DNA of 64,000 bases from Mariniphaga sp041687255. Its GTDB lineage: Bacteria; Bacteroidota; Bacteroidia; Bacteroidales; Prolixibacteraceae. The DNA lies in contig JAWLCL010000018.1 in the NCBI GenBank assembly GCA_041687255.1, forward strand, positions 29,978-93,977. The letters run 5' to 3'. The position numbers and the translations under genes were made by a program. The notes beneath the pieces were generated by a model. That model was not told the origin of the DNA and ran no database searches. It saw only the letters and a program-made list of their open reading frames with translations. Shown here piece after piece: positions 45,687-54,901 of this stretch. Every line of letters starts with the position of its first letter. The stretch's first letter is position 1.

Positions 45687-46183
45687 GTCATAAAAATTGT
45701 TGGTTTTTAAAAGATATTAACATGGTATTACCACGTCTGGACAGCCATCGGGATTAATTAGCCTTAATTGTTGTGACTTGTTTCTCATGCTCATTTCATA
45801 CTATTAAAATTGTGAATTCTCAATTATACATTATATAACCAGCACGACTAAATAGCTACCAGGATATTAAACTCTGTTGGTATATCATATCACTCATACT
45901 CATTTCATTTAATTAATTCTGCTTATTTTACCGGCATCACTAGGATTTCTCATTCCGGCAGCCACCGGTATTATTCATCTTCGCTTGGAGTGAAAATTGT
46001 TAAGGCCTAATTTTCAACCCTAAACCGCTATCTTCCATAACTTTTGTGAGCAGCATTTTGTTCAAAATAATTATGATTTATATGTCTGGGGCGATAAGAT
46101 TTTTGTTCCGTATTTTATAACCGGAAATAAAATTGTAAACACAGGTAGTCTAAAAAGAAATCCTGAAATTCTTAAGGTAAAAG
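45687..46183. other. Gene-free spacer
   Basis: 497 bp, AT-rich. A short stretch TCATGCTCATTTCAT (near 45787) recurs as TCATACTCATTTCAT (near 45894). No gene, RNA fold or clear promoter was recognised. Confidence 0.35.
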
Positions 46184-46966
46184 TTAGCATTTTATGCTCT
46201 CGGGAAGCTTCTGAATTTGAATATTTTCCCTGTAGCTTTCAATGGAATCAAAAACTCTGTGGGGTAAATCATTTACATTAATCATAGTTTTCATCAGCTT
46301 TCGCCTGACAAGTCTCTGAAAAGTGTTATCGTGTTCTATGTTATGCCGAAACATGTACCTCAGCCCTGCCAATGTAGCTTCAGTTTTGTTAATTAGAGAA
46401 TTATTCAAAACTACTACAGGTGAAACCATAATAATTTCGATTTGATTCTCGGAAAAATCATTTAAAACTTTATCCAGAAGCTTACCAGAATGGTAAAAAG
46501 CCTTTCCTGACATTTTTTTTGATACTACCGGCCTTGTTTTTTCCTTTTGAATAACATCAGGTACAGCCTTCAAATTAAAATGATTAAATACTGAAACAGA
46601 GGTAAAAAAAATAATCTTACCCATATGCTGAACGTTTTTAATGCATTTCAAAAGATTTCCGGTATTCGAAATTAAAGGAATATAAAGAGATCCCTCACCT
46701 TGATGTAAATCTAACCTATAGGGTTCCCCACAATGGATAAGGCAATCACAATCCTCCAAGAATAGCTTCAACTGGAGATGATTTTGCATATTAACGTAAC
46801 AGAAAAGAAGTTTATCACTTGCTCTAAGTCCTGTACTGATAAGGTTTGTTTTACCCCTTGCAGGTTCAGGAACAAGAATTTTCACCCTGTAATTCTCAGA
46901 TAGTAACTTTAGGGTAATATCACATCCTAAAAAATCATGGCCTCCTATAACTCCTGCTGTCTTCAC
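46184..46966 (-). CDS. NAD(P)-binding SDR/epimerase-like protein
   Basis: 260 residues. The N-terminal Rossmann fold has a degenerate glycine motif GVIGGHDFLG (GxxGxxxLG-like) near 5-14. Extended-SDR landmarks follow: 'DCLIHCGEPY' near 74-83, a strand 'KIIFFTSVSVFNHF' near 117-130 and a possible YxxxK-like 'FYHSGKLLDKVL' near 157-168. It is shorter than typical epimerases (about 310) and the active-site Tyr context is unclear. The function is not recognised. It is followed by the AraC-type regulator gene in the same direction. Confidence 0.6.
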   Translation of the reverse strand: MKTAGVIGGHDFLGCDITLKLLSENYRVKILVPEPARGKTNLISTGLRASDKLLFCYVNMQNHLQLKLFLEDCDCLIHCGEPYRLDLHQGEGSLYIPLISNTGNLLKCIKNVQHMGKIIFFTSVSVFNHFNLKAVPDVIQKEKTRPVVSKKMSGKAFYHSGKLLDKVLNDFSENQIEIIMVSPVVVLNNSLINKTEATLAGLRYMFRHNIEHDNTFQRLVRRKLMKTMINVNDLPHRVFDSIESYRENIQIQKLPESIKC

Positions 46967-47020
46967 TTGAATGTTTTGATTGACAGCAAAATTAGAGGAT
47001 TAAAAATCAAAACATTTATC

Positions 47021-48139
47021 TTATTTACGCACAGATATGGACTTTTTGGTCATCAATTGCCTGTAAACAGAGGGGGTGCAGCCAAATTCCCTTTTAAAAG
47101 CACGTGAAAAATAGGCCAATCCGTTATATCCTGCACTGAAACATACATCAGAGATGCTATCAGTTCCATGGATTAAACATTCTGAAGCGTGTTGTAACCG
47201 AAATTTACTAATCAAACGACCTGCCGGAATGCCTGTCAAAAAATTTAGTTTCCGGTTGACCTGGGAAACACTCATATTTAATTCCCTGGCAAGCTGTTCA
47301 ACAGAAAACCAGTAATCGGCATAATGCACTTCAATAATTTTTACTGCGCTCAAATAAAAATCCTTGTCAATAGGTGAAACGGCAGCATCACGCAGATGAA
47401 TAAAAGAGTTATAGGAAGAAAAAGAAGGTAAATCAGCAGAATGATTCAGTTCCTTTAAAAGGTTAAAGGGTTGAATTTGAAATCTGTAATACAAGGATTC
47501 TGACAGTTTATTTTTACCATTAATGTTTACCTTTGTTACATAACTGCTTGCAGGAAATTTAGGTTTTTCATTGCTCAGACATACATGTTCACAAAATTTT
47601 TTTGCATTAATTTTTGTAAGCAGCATTTCAACAGATGCCGGTTCAGAGCACGTATCTATATGATTTTCGATACGAATTAAATTTCCATCCGCATAAAAGA
47701 AACAAAACCGTTTATTGCCCCATCCCGTAAGGCACTGATCTATCTTTTCTTCTCCTGCCGAATACAGATGGCTGTTTGAATCAATGCTTTCGGATGAAAC
47801 TTCCGAATTGTAATCATTATTATGGAGGGAGTTCCGGTGTTTAATTCTTCGTATTTCATATTTGCGGTAGAACCATAACATCAAAAGAAACAGAATTATA
47901 CTCAGGCCATATTTCCACCAGGGTTTAATAAAAAAACCTCGTTCCTTGTCTTGCGCTCCGGGAAAAAAAACTGAAAAATATGAATTTAAATGACTTTGAG
48001 AAACAAGACCAACTGAACCATTTCCAGATTGACTGTGAGTGTATTTAATATTAACACTTTGTCCTGAAATTTGAAACAGCAAGGCAAATGTTATCAGCAG
48101 CAAATATACCATCATTTTAATTCCGTCACACATTAGCAC
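47021..48139 (-). CDS. Membrane-anchored AraC-family regulator
   Basis: 372 residues. An N-terminal hydrophobic stretch (about 9-27) resembles a signal sequence. It is followed by a short exported segment and one membrane helix (about 73-92, 'WWKYGLSIILFLLMLWFY'). The rest is cytoplasmic and ends in an AraC/XylS double HTH at about 265-368 ('NMSVSQVNRKL', 'ISDVCFSAGYNGLAYFSRAFK', split as ISDVCFSAGY and NGLAYFSRAFK). It looks like a shortened hybrid two-component protein that kept the membrane helix and HTH but lost sensor and kinase. It is divergent to the peroxiredoxin gene, which is one possible target. Confidence 0.8.
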   Translation of the reverse strand: MLMCDGIKMMVYLLLITFALLFQISGQSVNIKYTHSQSGNGSVGLVSQSHLNSYFSVFFPGAQDKERGFFIKPWWKYGLSIILFLLMLWFYRKYEIRRIKHRNSLHNNDYNSEVSSESIDSNSHLYSAGEEKIDQCLTGWGNKRFCFFYADGNLIRIENHIDTCSEPASVEMLLTKINAKKFCEHVCLSNEKPKFPASSYVTKVNINGKNKLSESLYYRFQIQPFNLLKELNHSADLPSFSSYNSFIHLRDAAVSPIDKDFYLSAVKIIEVHYADYWFSVEQLARELNMSVSQVNRKLNFLTGIPAGRLISKFRLQHASECLIHGTDSISDVCFSAGYNGLAYFSRAFKREFGCTPSVYRQLMTKKSISVRK

Positions 48140-48517
48140 GATCTAACAATTTATAGAACAACTGCAAGTTACAAACAAATTATGAATCGCAATAAATTAT
48201 TTTAATGACAGTTACAATCGTTCAAACTTTAAAACTATATGTTCAAAAATATACTCTGGTTAATGTTAAAGAATATTAATACATCTTTTTATGTGCTAAA
48301 AAAATCAATGTTTTTTTTTACCAAAAAGGCAGATTATAGAGCAAATTAACCTCAAAAACAGTTCCCGCACATTTCATATTGTCAAGCTATGCCAGTAATA
48401 CAACAAAATTTAATTTCCAAGTAGAATAGGATATATTTTGACAGAATAAAAGACAATTGACTCCGAATATATAATAACATAAATTGTATCAAATTCAAAA
48501 ACAAAAAAACAATAAAG
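48140..48517. other. Divergent promoter region, AraC gene / peroxiredoxin gene
   Basis: 378 bp, very AT-rich. It should hold both promoters. ATATATTTTGAC near 48431-48442, 80 bp before the peroxiredoxin start, resembles a TAnnTTTG box with an extra base. No further structure was recognised. Confidence 0.35.
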
Positions 48518-49246
48518 ATGAAAAAATTAGCATTCACAATTTTAATGGCATTAGCTATCGTAGCATATTCAGCTGCTGAAGACTACAAAATTCCTCTGAT
48601 TGGCTCCAAAGCGCCATCTTTTACATTAAATTCCACTAATGGAAAAATCACATTCCCCGAAGGCTTTGGAGACAGCTGGAAAATCTTATTCAGTCACCCG
48701 CAGGATTTTACCCCGGTATGTACTTCCGAACTTCTGGAACTTGCATATAATCAGAAGGATTTTGAGGAAATGGGGGTAAAAATTGCAGTAATCTCAACAG
48801 ATGAATTAAGAATTCATAATGACTGGAAAAGACATCTGGAAAGCCTTGATTACAAACAAAGGGGAAAACAAAAAATTCATTTTCCTATATTGGAAGATCA
48901 AAAGGCCAAAGTTTCAATGCAGTATGGTATGCTGCATGAACCGGTAAGTTCCAACAGGGATATAAGGGGTGTTTTCATTATTGACTCAAAGAACATTATA
49001 CGCTCTGTAAATTTTTATCCCATGGAAGTGGGGCGCAGTGTTGAAGAAATCAAAAGATTAATCGCAGCATTGAAAACTACGGATAAAGAAAAAGTATTCA
49101 CTCCTGCCGACTGGAAAAAAGGAGATGATTTACTGATGCCGTATTTTCCTTATACTGCAGATCAACTTACTGAAGATCCTGGTATAAAAGACAGGTATTA
49201 TAATGTAGGGGAAAAATTGTGGTTTAGAAAATCAGCGATGGAATAG
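48518..49246 (+). CDS. Exported 1-Cys (Prx6-type) peroxiredoxin
   Basis: 242 residues with a signal peptide ending near SAAED (residue 20), so periplasmic. The peroxidatic Cys68 is in the motif DFTPVCTSE, and the catalytic Thr (Thr65) and a downstream Arg (in 'NIIRSVNFYP') are present. The C-terminal dimerisation arm ('FTPADWKKGDDLL', 'PGIKDRYYNV') is typical of the Prx6/AhpC-TSA C-terminal domain. No clear resolving Cys is present, so it is a 1-Cys type. Export is unusual for Prx6 proteins, which are mostly cytosolic. Confidence 0.9.
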   Translation: MKKLAFTILMALAIVAYSAAEDYKIPLIGSKAPSFTLNSTNGKITFPEGFGDSWKILFSHPQDFTPVCTSELLELAYNQKDFEEMGVKIAVISTDELRIHNDWKRHLESLDYKQRGKQKIHFPILEDQKAKVSMQYGMLHEPVSSNRDIRGVFIIDSKNIIRSVNFYPMEVGRSVEEIKRLIAALKTTDKEKVFTPADWKKGDDLLMPYFPYTADQLTEDPGIKDRYYNVGEKLWFRKSAME

Positions 49247-49275
49247 ATTGAGCATCTTATAATTAATCAGCAATG

Positions 49276-49304
49276 GGGCTGTCCATGTATTTTATGGATA
49301 GCCC
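49276..49304 (+). terminator. Terminator hairpin of the peroxiredoxin gene
   Basis: An 11-bp stem (GGGCTGTCCAT / ATGGATAGCCC, one G-U pair) with a 7-nt loop, followed by TTATTC, lies 30 bp after the stop codon. The rest of the 323-bp spacer up to 49569 shows nothing else. Confidence 0.7.
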
Positions 49305-49569
49305 TTATTCATTCGAAAAAGTTGAACGAGCTAAGCCATTTATTAATTTAGGAGTAAAAAACAAAGAACCAGTATGAATATGTTACTTTTATTACATTTA
49401 TAACTTTTCGTTATTCAGGTTTATATTTCCTGCTGAACTTTCTTTTAAAAAAGAATGTTGGCAAATAATCAATGCTACCTGTACTTCCATTTTCCGTAGA
49501 GCGAAATCGTTTTTCCATCAATACCTTAAAAAACTATTTATCGGTGGAATTGTTTATTAGTACAACAAT

Positions 49570-50028
49570 ATGCAAAAAGAAGTACCACAAGACATACCAA
49601 AAGATTTACAACGATTGGCACGATTGCTCGACAGCCAGTTCCGCATTGGCAACTTCAGGTTTGGTCTGGACCCTTTACTGGGGCTGATACCCGGTATTGG
49701 GGACTTTATTTCTCTTTCTGCTTCAGGAGGTTTTCTGGCGCTGGCCGCCAAACATGGAGCCAGCCGAAAGCTTTTAATCCTTATGTCGCTAAACGTACTC
49801 CTGGATGCTGTTATTGGATCTATTCCAATCATCGGTCAGATTTTCGACTTTTTCTATAAAGCAAATAACCGGAATGCAAGGTTGCTTCAAAAATATTACC
49901 AAAAGGGAAAATACCGCGGCAGCGGGAAAGGCGTCATTGCTATCATCATTATATCATTACTGATTGTTGCCTTCGTTTTAATCTACCTGATGTGGCAAAT
50001 CATCGAATGGCTAATAAACCTGGCATAA
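49570..50028 (+). CDS. DUF4112 membrane protein
   Basis: 152 residues. Motifs 'LARLLDSQFRIG', 'FGLDPLLGLIPGIGDFIS' and 'LNVLLDAVIGSIPIIGQIFD' are the DUF4112 signature. A cluster of basic residues near 98-115 precedes a C-terminal membrane helix (about 120-145). The function is unknown. It stands alone between a terminator and a convergent flavoprotein gene. Confidence 0.85.
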   Translation: MQKEVPQDIPKDLQRLARLLDSQFRIGNFRFGLDPLLGLIPGIGDFISLSASGGFLALAAKHGASRKLLILMSLNVLLDAVIGSIPIIGQIFDFFYKANNRNARLLQKYYQKGKYRGSGKGVIAIIIISLLIVAFVLIYLMWQIIEWLINLA

Positions 50029-50148
50029 GGTCTTACTGCCTATACTCCACCAATCCTGGTGCATTGCCAATGCAGCAACATCGTCAACATCAGATTCCAT
50101 GTCGGTATCAAAAATAATTTTTACAGGTTGGGCAGCCAACCACCCAAA

Positions 50149-50853
50149 CTATCCTCGTTTTTCAAACCTCCACCGTTCTCCCTCCTGCCATGCCTTCATT
50201 GAATTTCCATATAAAGGATATCCCAAGCCATCTTTCAGCAATTTAGCCAGGTGCAGCAGATTGTAGGTCATAAAGGTGGTGTTACGGTTGGTAAAATCAT
50301 TATCTGCAGCTCCCGATTCACTGTCGAGGTAACTGGGACCCGGCCCGGCCTCCCCAATCCAGCCACAATCGGCCTGCGGGGGAATAGAATATCCGATATG
50401 CTGAAGCGAATATAATATTCCCATGGCGCAATGTTTTATCCCGTCTTCATTACCTGTTATCACACAACCTCCCACCTTGCCGTAAAATATCCCCTGCCCG
50501 TTCTCCTTCACCTCAGAGCTGTGGGCATAAAGCCTTTCAATAAGTTTTTTCGCCACCGATGATGTTTCCCCAAGCCAGATGGGTGTGCCTATTATGAGGA
50601 TATCGGAATCATATAGTTCTTTAAAAAGCCGGGGCCATTCGTCCTTCTCCCATCCGTATTCCGTCATGTCGGGATATACACCGGGAGCAACATCAAAATC
50701 AACCATCCTTAAATGCTTCACCTGCACTCCTTCCCTGTTCATTATACCAGCCGATAAATCAATCAGCCCCTGCGTATGGCTGAGCTCCGGAGACTTCTTT
50801 AAGGTGCAGTTTACATATATTGCTTTCAATCCTGAAAAATCAATCTTACCCAT
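50149..50853 (-). CDS. Flavodoxin-fold NAD(P)H-dependent FMN reductase
   Basis: 234 residues. A flavodoxin-like fold is seen: 'GLKAIYVNCTLKKSPELSHT' has the FMN phosphate loop at the N-terminus, 'DILIIGTPIWLGETSS' near 83-98 matches the isoalloxazine-contact loop (GTPiWwg) of the family, and 'GGCVITGNEDG' follows near 127-137. Such proteins reduce FMN, quinones or nitro-compounds. No redox partner is adjacent. Confidence 0.8.
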   Translation of the reverse strand: MGKIDFSGLKAIYVNCTLKKSPELSHTQGLIDLSAGIMNREGVQVKHLRMVDFDVAPGVYPDMTEYGWEKDEWPRLFKELYDSDILIIGTPIWLGETSSVAKKLIERLYAHSSEVKENGQGIFYGKVGGCVITGNEDGIKHCAMGILYSLQHIGYSIPPQADCGWIGEAGPGPSYLDSESGAADNDFTNRNTTFMTYNLLHLAKLLKDGLGYPLYGNSMKAWQEGERWRFEKRG

Positions 50854-51041
50854 GCTTCCAATATTTTAATGTTATATCCTTATAAGTTAAGAAAATAAGT
50901 TCAATTTTCCCTAAAACAATAAGATAAGATAAAGAGCTGAATGCAAAATGTATGGCTTACTCAATGATGCTATTTCCTTTGGCAACCTCATAACAGAAAA
51001 TGAAGCGTTTGCATCCGTTACCCGAATTTCAAAACAATTTG

Positions 51042-51049
51042 TAATTTTG
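51042..51049 (+). promoter_or_regulatory. Candidate -7 promoter box of the sulfatase gene
   Basis: TAATTTTG fits the Bacteroidetes consensus TAnnTTTG and lies about 98 bp before the sulfatase start. A matching TTG box at the expected spacing is not obvious, so support is moderate. Confidence 0.35.
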
Positions 51050-51147
51050 AATAATAACAGTTACAGAATTTTTTAAATCAGATTTTCTCAATAACAGAAA
51101 AAGGCGCTGGATAGTATAAAATCAGCCGCCTTCCATAACCTAATAAA

Positions 51148-52599
51148 ATGAACCAAAAAGTATTTTTAGGACTGTCAGCTTTCTTGCTATTTTCATGTAC
51201 CAAAAAGGAGCCTCTTCCTAATATCGTTTTCATACTGGTCGATGATTTGGGATGGGCCAATGTAAAATGCAACAATCCGGAAAGCTTTTATGAGACTCCA
51301 AACATTGACAAGCTTGCAGAAAATGGCGTCCGGTTTACCCAGGCATATTCTGCCCACCCGGTATGCAGTCCGACCCGGGCAGCCCTCATGACTGGAAAAC
51401 ATCCCAACCGGCTAAATATTACCGACTGGTTACCGGGAAGTAACCCTCGGGACAAAATGTTGCTTGGGCCGGATGACAGAAGTGAGCTTGCACTGGAGGA
51501 GATTACAATTGCTGAAAAATTGAAAGAAGAAGGTTACAAAACCTGCTTTATAGGGAAGTGGCATTTGGGACATGCTGAGCAATTCTGGCCCGAGCATCAG
51601 GGGTTCGATGTAAATATTGGTGGCTGGGAAGCAGGACAGCCCCAAATAAAACCTGGTGTTTCAAACGGATATTATTCTCCGTACGGCAATCCGCGCTTAA
51701 CCGACGGCCCTGAAGGGGAATATCTTACCGACAGGCTGACCAATGAAAGCATCCGGTTTATCTCTGAAAACAAAAACAACCCGTTTTTTCTCTACCTTGC
51801 TTTTTACAGTGTGCATACTCCTGTTCAGGCTTCCCAAAAGCACATTGAGCACTTCACCCAAAAGCGGGCTGAACTAATGGATAGCGAAATTCCGTATCAG
51901 AAAGAAGGCAAAGGCTGGACAAAACTCATACAGGATAATGCTGCACATGCTTCCATGATTGCGGCAATGGATGAAAATGTGGGAAGGCTGTTGCAGGCGC
52001 TAAAAGATAATAACTTGAATGAAAATACCTGGGTAATATTCACCAGCGATAACGGAGGACGGTCTACCCTCTATACTAAAAATGCAGAAACATCAAACCA
52101 ACCGCTTCGTGCAGGAAAAGGCTGGTGCTATGAAGGAGGAATCCGGGTCCCTTTAATCATTAAAGGACCTGAGGTTATCAATCCGGGAATGACAGAAGAA
52201 CAACCTGTTGTAAGCATGGACTTTTTTCCAACCCTGCTGGCTTTTGCAGGGAAAGCTCATCAGGAAACAGATGGCGTAAATCTTTTACCTGTTTTATCAG
52301 GCCAGGGAGAAATACAACGTGACCAGCTTTTCTGGCATTATCCGCATTATCATGGCAGTGCCTGGACGCCGGGATCTGCCTTACGAAAAGAAGACTGGAA
52401 AATTATTACCTGGTATGAAGATAACCGGACTGAACTCTATAACCTGAAAGAAGATCCGGGAGAAACTACAGACTTAGCAGAAAAATTCCCCCAAAAAACA
52501 ATCGCATTAAAAAATCAATTAACAAAACTGTTGAATGAAAGCAATGCTCATTTTCCTGCTCTAAATCCTGATTATTTATTCCATCCATCTGAAAAATAA
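51148..52599 (+). CDS. Type I sulfatase (family S1), lipoprotein
   Basis: 483 residues with lipobox LFSC (Cys17). The sulfatase signature HPVCSPTRAALMTG places the formylglycine precursor at Cys73, in the CxPxR form used by aerobic FGE and by anSME. Metal ligands are Asp32 and Asp33 in ILVDDLG and Asp and Asn in 'FTSDNGG' near 301-307. 'GKWHLGH' near 136-142 supplies the Lys/His of the active site. The glycan target is unknown, since no glycosidase genes are next to it and it lies 20 kb from the mannoside operon. Confidence 0.92.
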   Translation: MNQKVFLGLSAFLLFSCTKKEPLPNIVFILVDDLGWANVKCNNPESFYETPNIDKLAENGVRFTQAYSAHPVCSPTRAALMTGKHPNRLNITDWLPGSNPRDKMLLGPDDRSELALEEITIAEKLKEEGYKTCFIGKWHLGHAEQFWPEHQGFDVNIGGWEAGQPQIKPGVSNGYYSPYGNPRLTDGPEGEYLTDRLTNESIRFISENKNNPFFLYLAFYSVHTPVQASQKHIEHFTQKRAELMDSEIPYQKEGKGWTKLIQDNAAHASMIAAMDENVGRLLQALKDNNLNENTWVIFTSDNGGRSTLYTKNAETSNQPLRAGKGWCYEGGIRVPLIIKGPEVINPGMTEEQPVVSMDFFPTLLAFAGKAHQETDGVNLLPVLSGQGEIQRDQLFWHYPHYHGSAWTPGSALRKEDWKIITWYEDNRTELYNLKEDPGETTDLAEKFPQKTIALKNQLTKLLNESNAHFPALNPDYLFHPSEK

Positions 52600-52832
52600 A
52601 TCCTCAAAAAATTATCGTATCGCTTTTGTCAGCATTTCATCCTTACTCAAATAACTCGAGGCTAATACAACACCGGCCGGGGGATTAAAGCTTATCTTCA
52701 AAAACAAAAAAAAGGTATCATGTTTTCCGCCCCTACTAAGTAGTTTGACCCACTGAAAATATTGCCGCACAACATGAACATAAATAAGTGATTAACGAAG
52801 AATAAGTTGTATTTTAATAATAAAATTCAAAA

Positions 52833-53090
52833 ATGAAACGAGATGTACTGCTTATCCTGGTAAGGCACCGACAGGAAACTGCCCAAAGTGTGCAAAAAAT
52901 TCTAACCGGCTGGGGCTGTTTTATTAAAACCCGGCTGGGCCTGCATGATGGTGTACTGGAAGACTGCTCTGAAAGCGGTTTGATTTTTCTGGAGCTTACT
53001 GGAAACGAAATCAGCAAACATGAAGAAATTACCCGTAAGCTTAATCTAATAAAAGGAGTGGATGCAAAACTGGTTTCCCTGGAGGTCTGA
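52833..53090 (+). CDS. Small ACT/NikR-C-like protein (TM1266-type)
   Basis: 85 residues. The pattern 'RHRQETAQSVQKIL', 'IKTRLGLHDG', 'GLIFLELTGN' and 'LNLIKGVDAKLVSLEV' fits the babab ACT-like fold of the TM1266 group. Some annotations call these iron-only hydrogenase system regulators. No hydrogenase gene is visible nearby, so that name is not adopted. It is free-standing with 230-bp spacers on both sides. Confidence 0.6.
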   Translation: MKRDVLLILVRHRQETAQSVQKILTGWGCFIKTRLGLHDGVLEDCSESGLIFLELTGNEISKHEEITRKLNLIKGVDAKLVSLEV

Positions 53091-53314
53091 ATAATAAAAT
53101 AATGTAAATTTATCCAGCTACTCTTTAACGGATACCGCAATAAAATCCATGCCGTTTATAGAAAGTCAGACGCACCCCCAATCCTGAAGTAACGATTGAT
53201 TATATCCTGTTTATAAAAATCGATTCGTTTGTTTTTTCAATGGCCGTAAAAAAACAATGGCTCCTGAAGGAACCATTATTTAATTGCGAACACCGAACTT
53301 ATCGATCAAAAAAG

Positions 53315-54217
53315 CTATTCTGTAAAATCACTAATATCAATATTTTCAGTAGTGGTACTACTGCCGGCTACCGAAACGCCTTCTATAATACCAAGAACTT
53401 CAACGAATTTACCCTCATTGGTTGAAACAACAACTAAATCATATGATACGGGAGCAAGATAGGCAAGATAATAGGCATTATTTTCATCTACTACATCGCT
53501 CGTAACAGCATTCGGAAACCTGACTTCTTCATCTGCCGGTTCACCAGCTTCAGATTCAATATATTCTCCATTTTCATAGGCATAAACCATTATACCTTTA
53601 TCAGCAGGGATATTGCTCACCTCTCCTGCAATATGTCCTGCCTGGTCATTTACAATGAGCCTGATTGTTGGCTTTAACAGGTATTTTCCCGAATTCCCAG
53701 CTTTTACTACAGATTTCCGTGCATCAAAATCAGCTGTTATAGCTACTGAACCGTTTACCGGGACATCAAAAGAACCAACAGCCTTATATCCAGTCTGTGC
53801 ACCACTGGGTGCTGATAAACTGATTAAGGATCCATCTTCCATTTCTAAATAGCACCCCTCATTAGTAACTGGTTCAGTCCCTGCCTCCGACACATCAAGA
53901 ATAAACCTGATTTGAGTATAGGTACCTGCATTCAAACTAATATCCTGAAGTAATTCAGATGTACCATCCTGAAGTTCCAAAAGGTCGTAAGTTTTCGGGA
54001 CATCCAATATAGACTTTTCCCATTCGCTGTCCGATTTGCCGTAATGAATTTCAGTTACCGTAACATAGACTCCCTTTATACCGTCTGTATCAACAGGTGC
54101 ATCTGTAATTGAAAGCCTGACAGTTCCCTTTCCTGTATCCTCTATTTCACAGGAAGCAAACAGGAAAATCATCATCGAAACAGTTGCCAGAATTGAAATC
54201 ATTCGTCTCATATTCAT
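53315..54217 (-). CDS. DUF4382 lipoprotein
   Basis: 300 residues with lipobox FASC (Cys23). The DUF4382 domain covers about 30-190 ('GTVRLSITDAPVDTDGIKGV', split as GTVRLSITDAP and VDTDGIKGV, and 'YLLKPTIRLI'). It is followed by a carboxypeptidase-regulatory-like beta domain (about 190-300) starting at 'GHIAGEVSNIP'. DUF4382 proteins are secreted or surface beta-sandwich proteins of unknown role in Bacteroidetes. It is divergent from the fasciclin lipoprotein gene. Confidence 0.85.
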   Translation of the reverse strand: MNMRRMISILATVSMMIFLFASCEIEDTGKGTVRLSITDAPVDTDGIKGVYVTVTEIHYGKSDSEWEKSILDVPKTYDLLELQDGTSELLQDISLNAGTYTQIRFILDVSEAGTEPVTNEGCYLEMEDGSLISLSAPSGAQTGYKAVGSFDVPVNGSVAITADFDARKSVVKAGNSGKYLLKPTIRLIVNDQAGHIAGEVSNIPADKGIMVYAYENGEYIESEAGEPADEEVRFPNAVTSDVVDENNAYYLAYLAPVSYDLVVVSTNEGKFVEVLGIIEGVSVAGSSTTTENIDISDFTE

Positions 54218-54901
54218 AAATTTTAATTGTTTAATACGTACTATATATCCATTGGCAGGTAATTACCCTACTCCTGTTACTCTTTACTTTTATAAGAATT
54301 ACAAATAAAAATCCTGCGCAGATAAAGAACTTCGCAATGTTGAAATTTATCAGGCAAGAATATTTTTATTTATGTCTGCAAAAGAGCCTATAAGGGTACA
54401 TAAAAAGATTGCTCAAAAAGCAGAATGATTTACCCGGCACGTACATTTAAAACAAACGGCTAGTATGAAGAGATTATGAGCAAACCTTCGACAGTCTTTT
54501 GACTAGTTTAATTGAATTTAATACGGCCCAGGTATGGTTTTGATCCGTATTATAACAGGCAGATGATAGCTTACCATGCGGCCGGAAAACCCTTCAGAAA
54601 TATTTTTAAGGTACTGAAATGATCTGCAGTGAAGTATATTTTCTTCTACCGCTGCTCTTATTAATTTTCAAAATGTAGCCAATGATGATCCTGTAAAGGT
54701 ATATAACACATCTCACAATTAACTTTTTTAACACTAATTAACACATATAACAATATTCTTATTTACAGTAATTTAACAACAATAAAACATTAAAAAAATA
54801 AAATTTATAAAACAAAAATGTTTATTCATTAAACAAAACGATTGAATTATAAGTTCTTTATGTTGAACTTTAAAATATAAATATTAAACATTATTTAAAA
54901 A
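54218..54901. other. Long divergent spacer, DUF4382 gene / fasciclin gene
   Basis: 684 bp. The right 200 bp (about 54700-54900) are nearly pure A/T. It should hold two divergent promoters. No ORF, RNA fold or exact TAnnTTTG box was recognised. Confidence 0.4.

Noticed and set aside
53240..53425. 61-codon plus-strand frame
   Set aside because: It overlaps the DUF4382 gene on the opposite strand and is rich in rare-looking residues, with no support.
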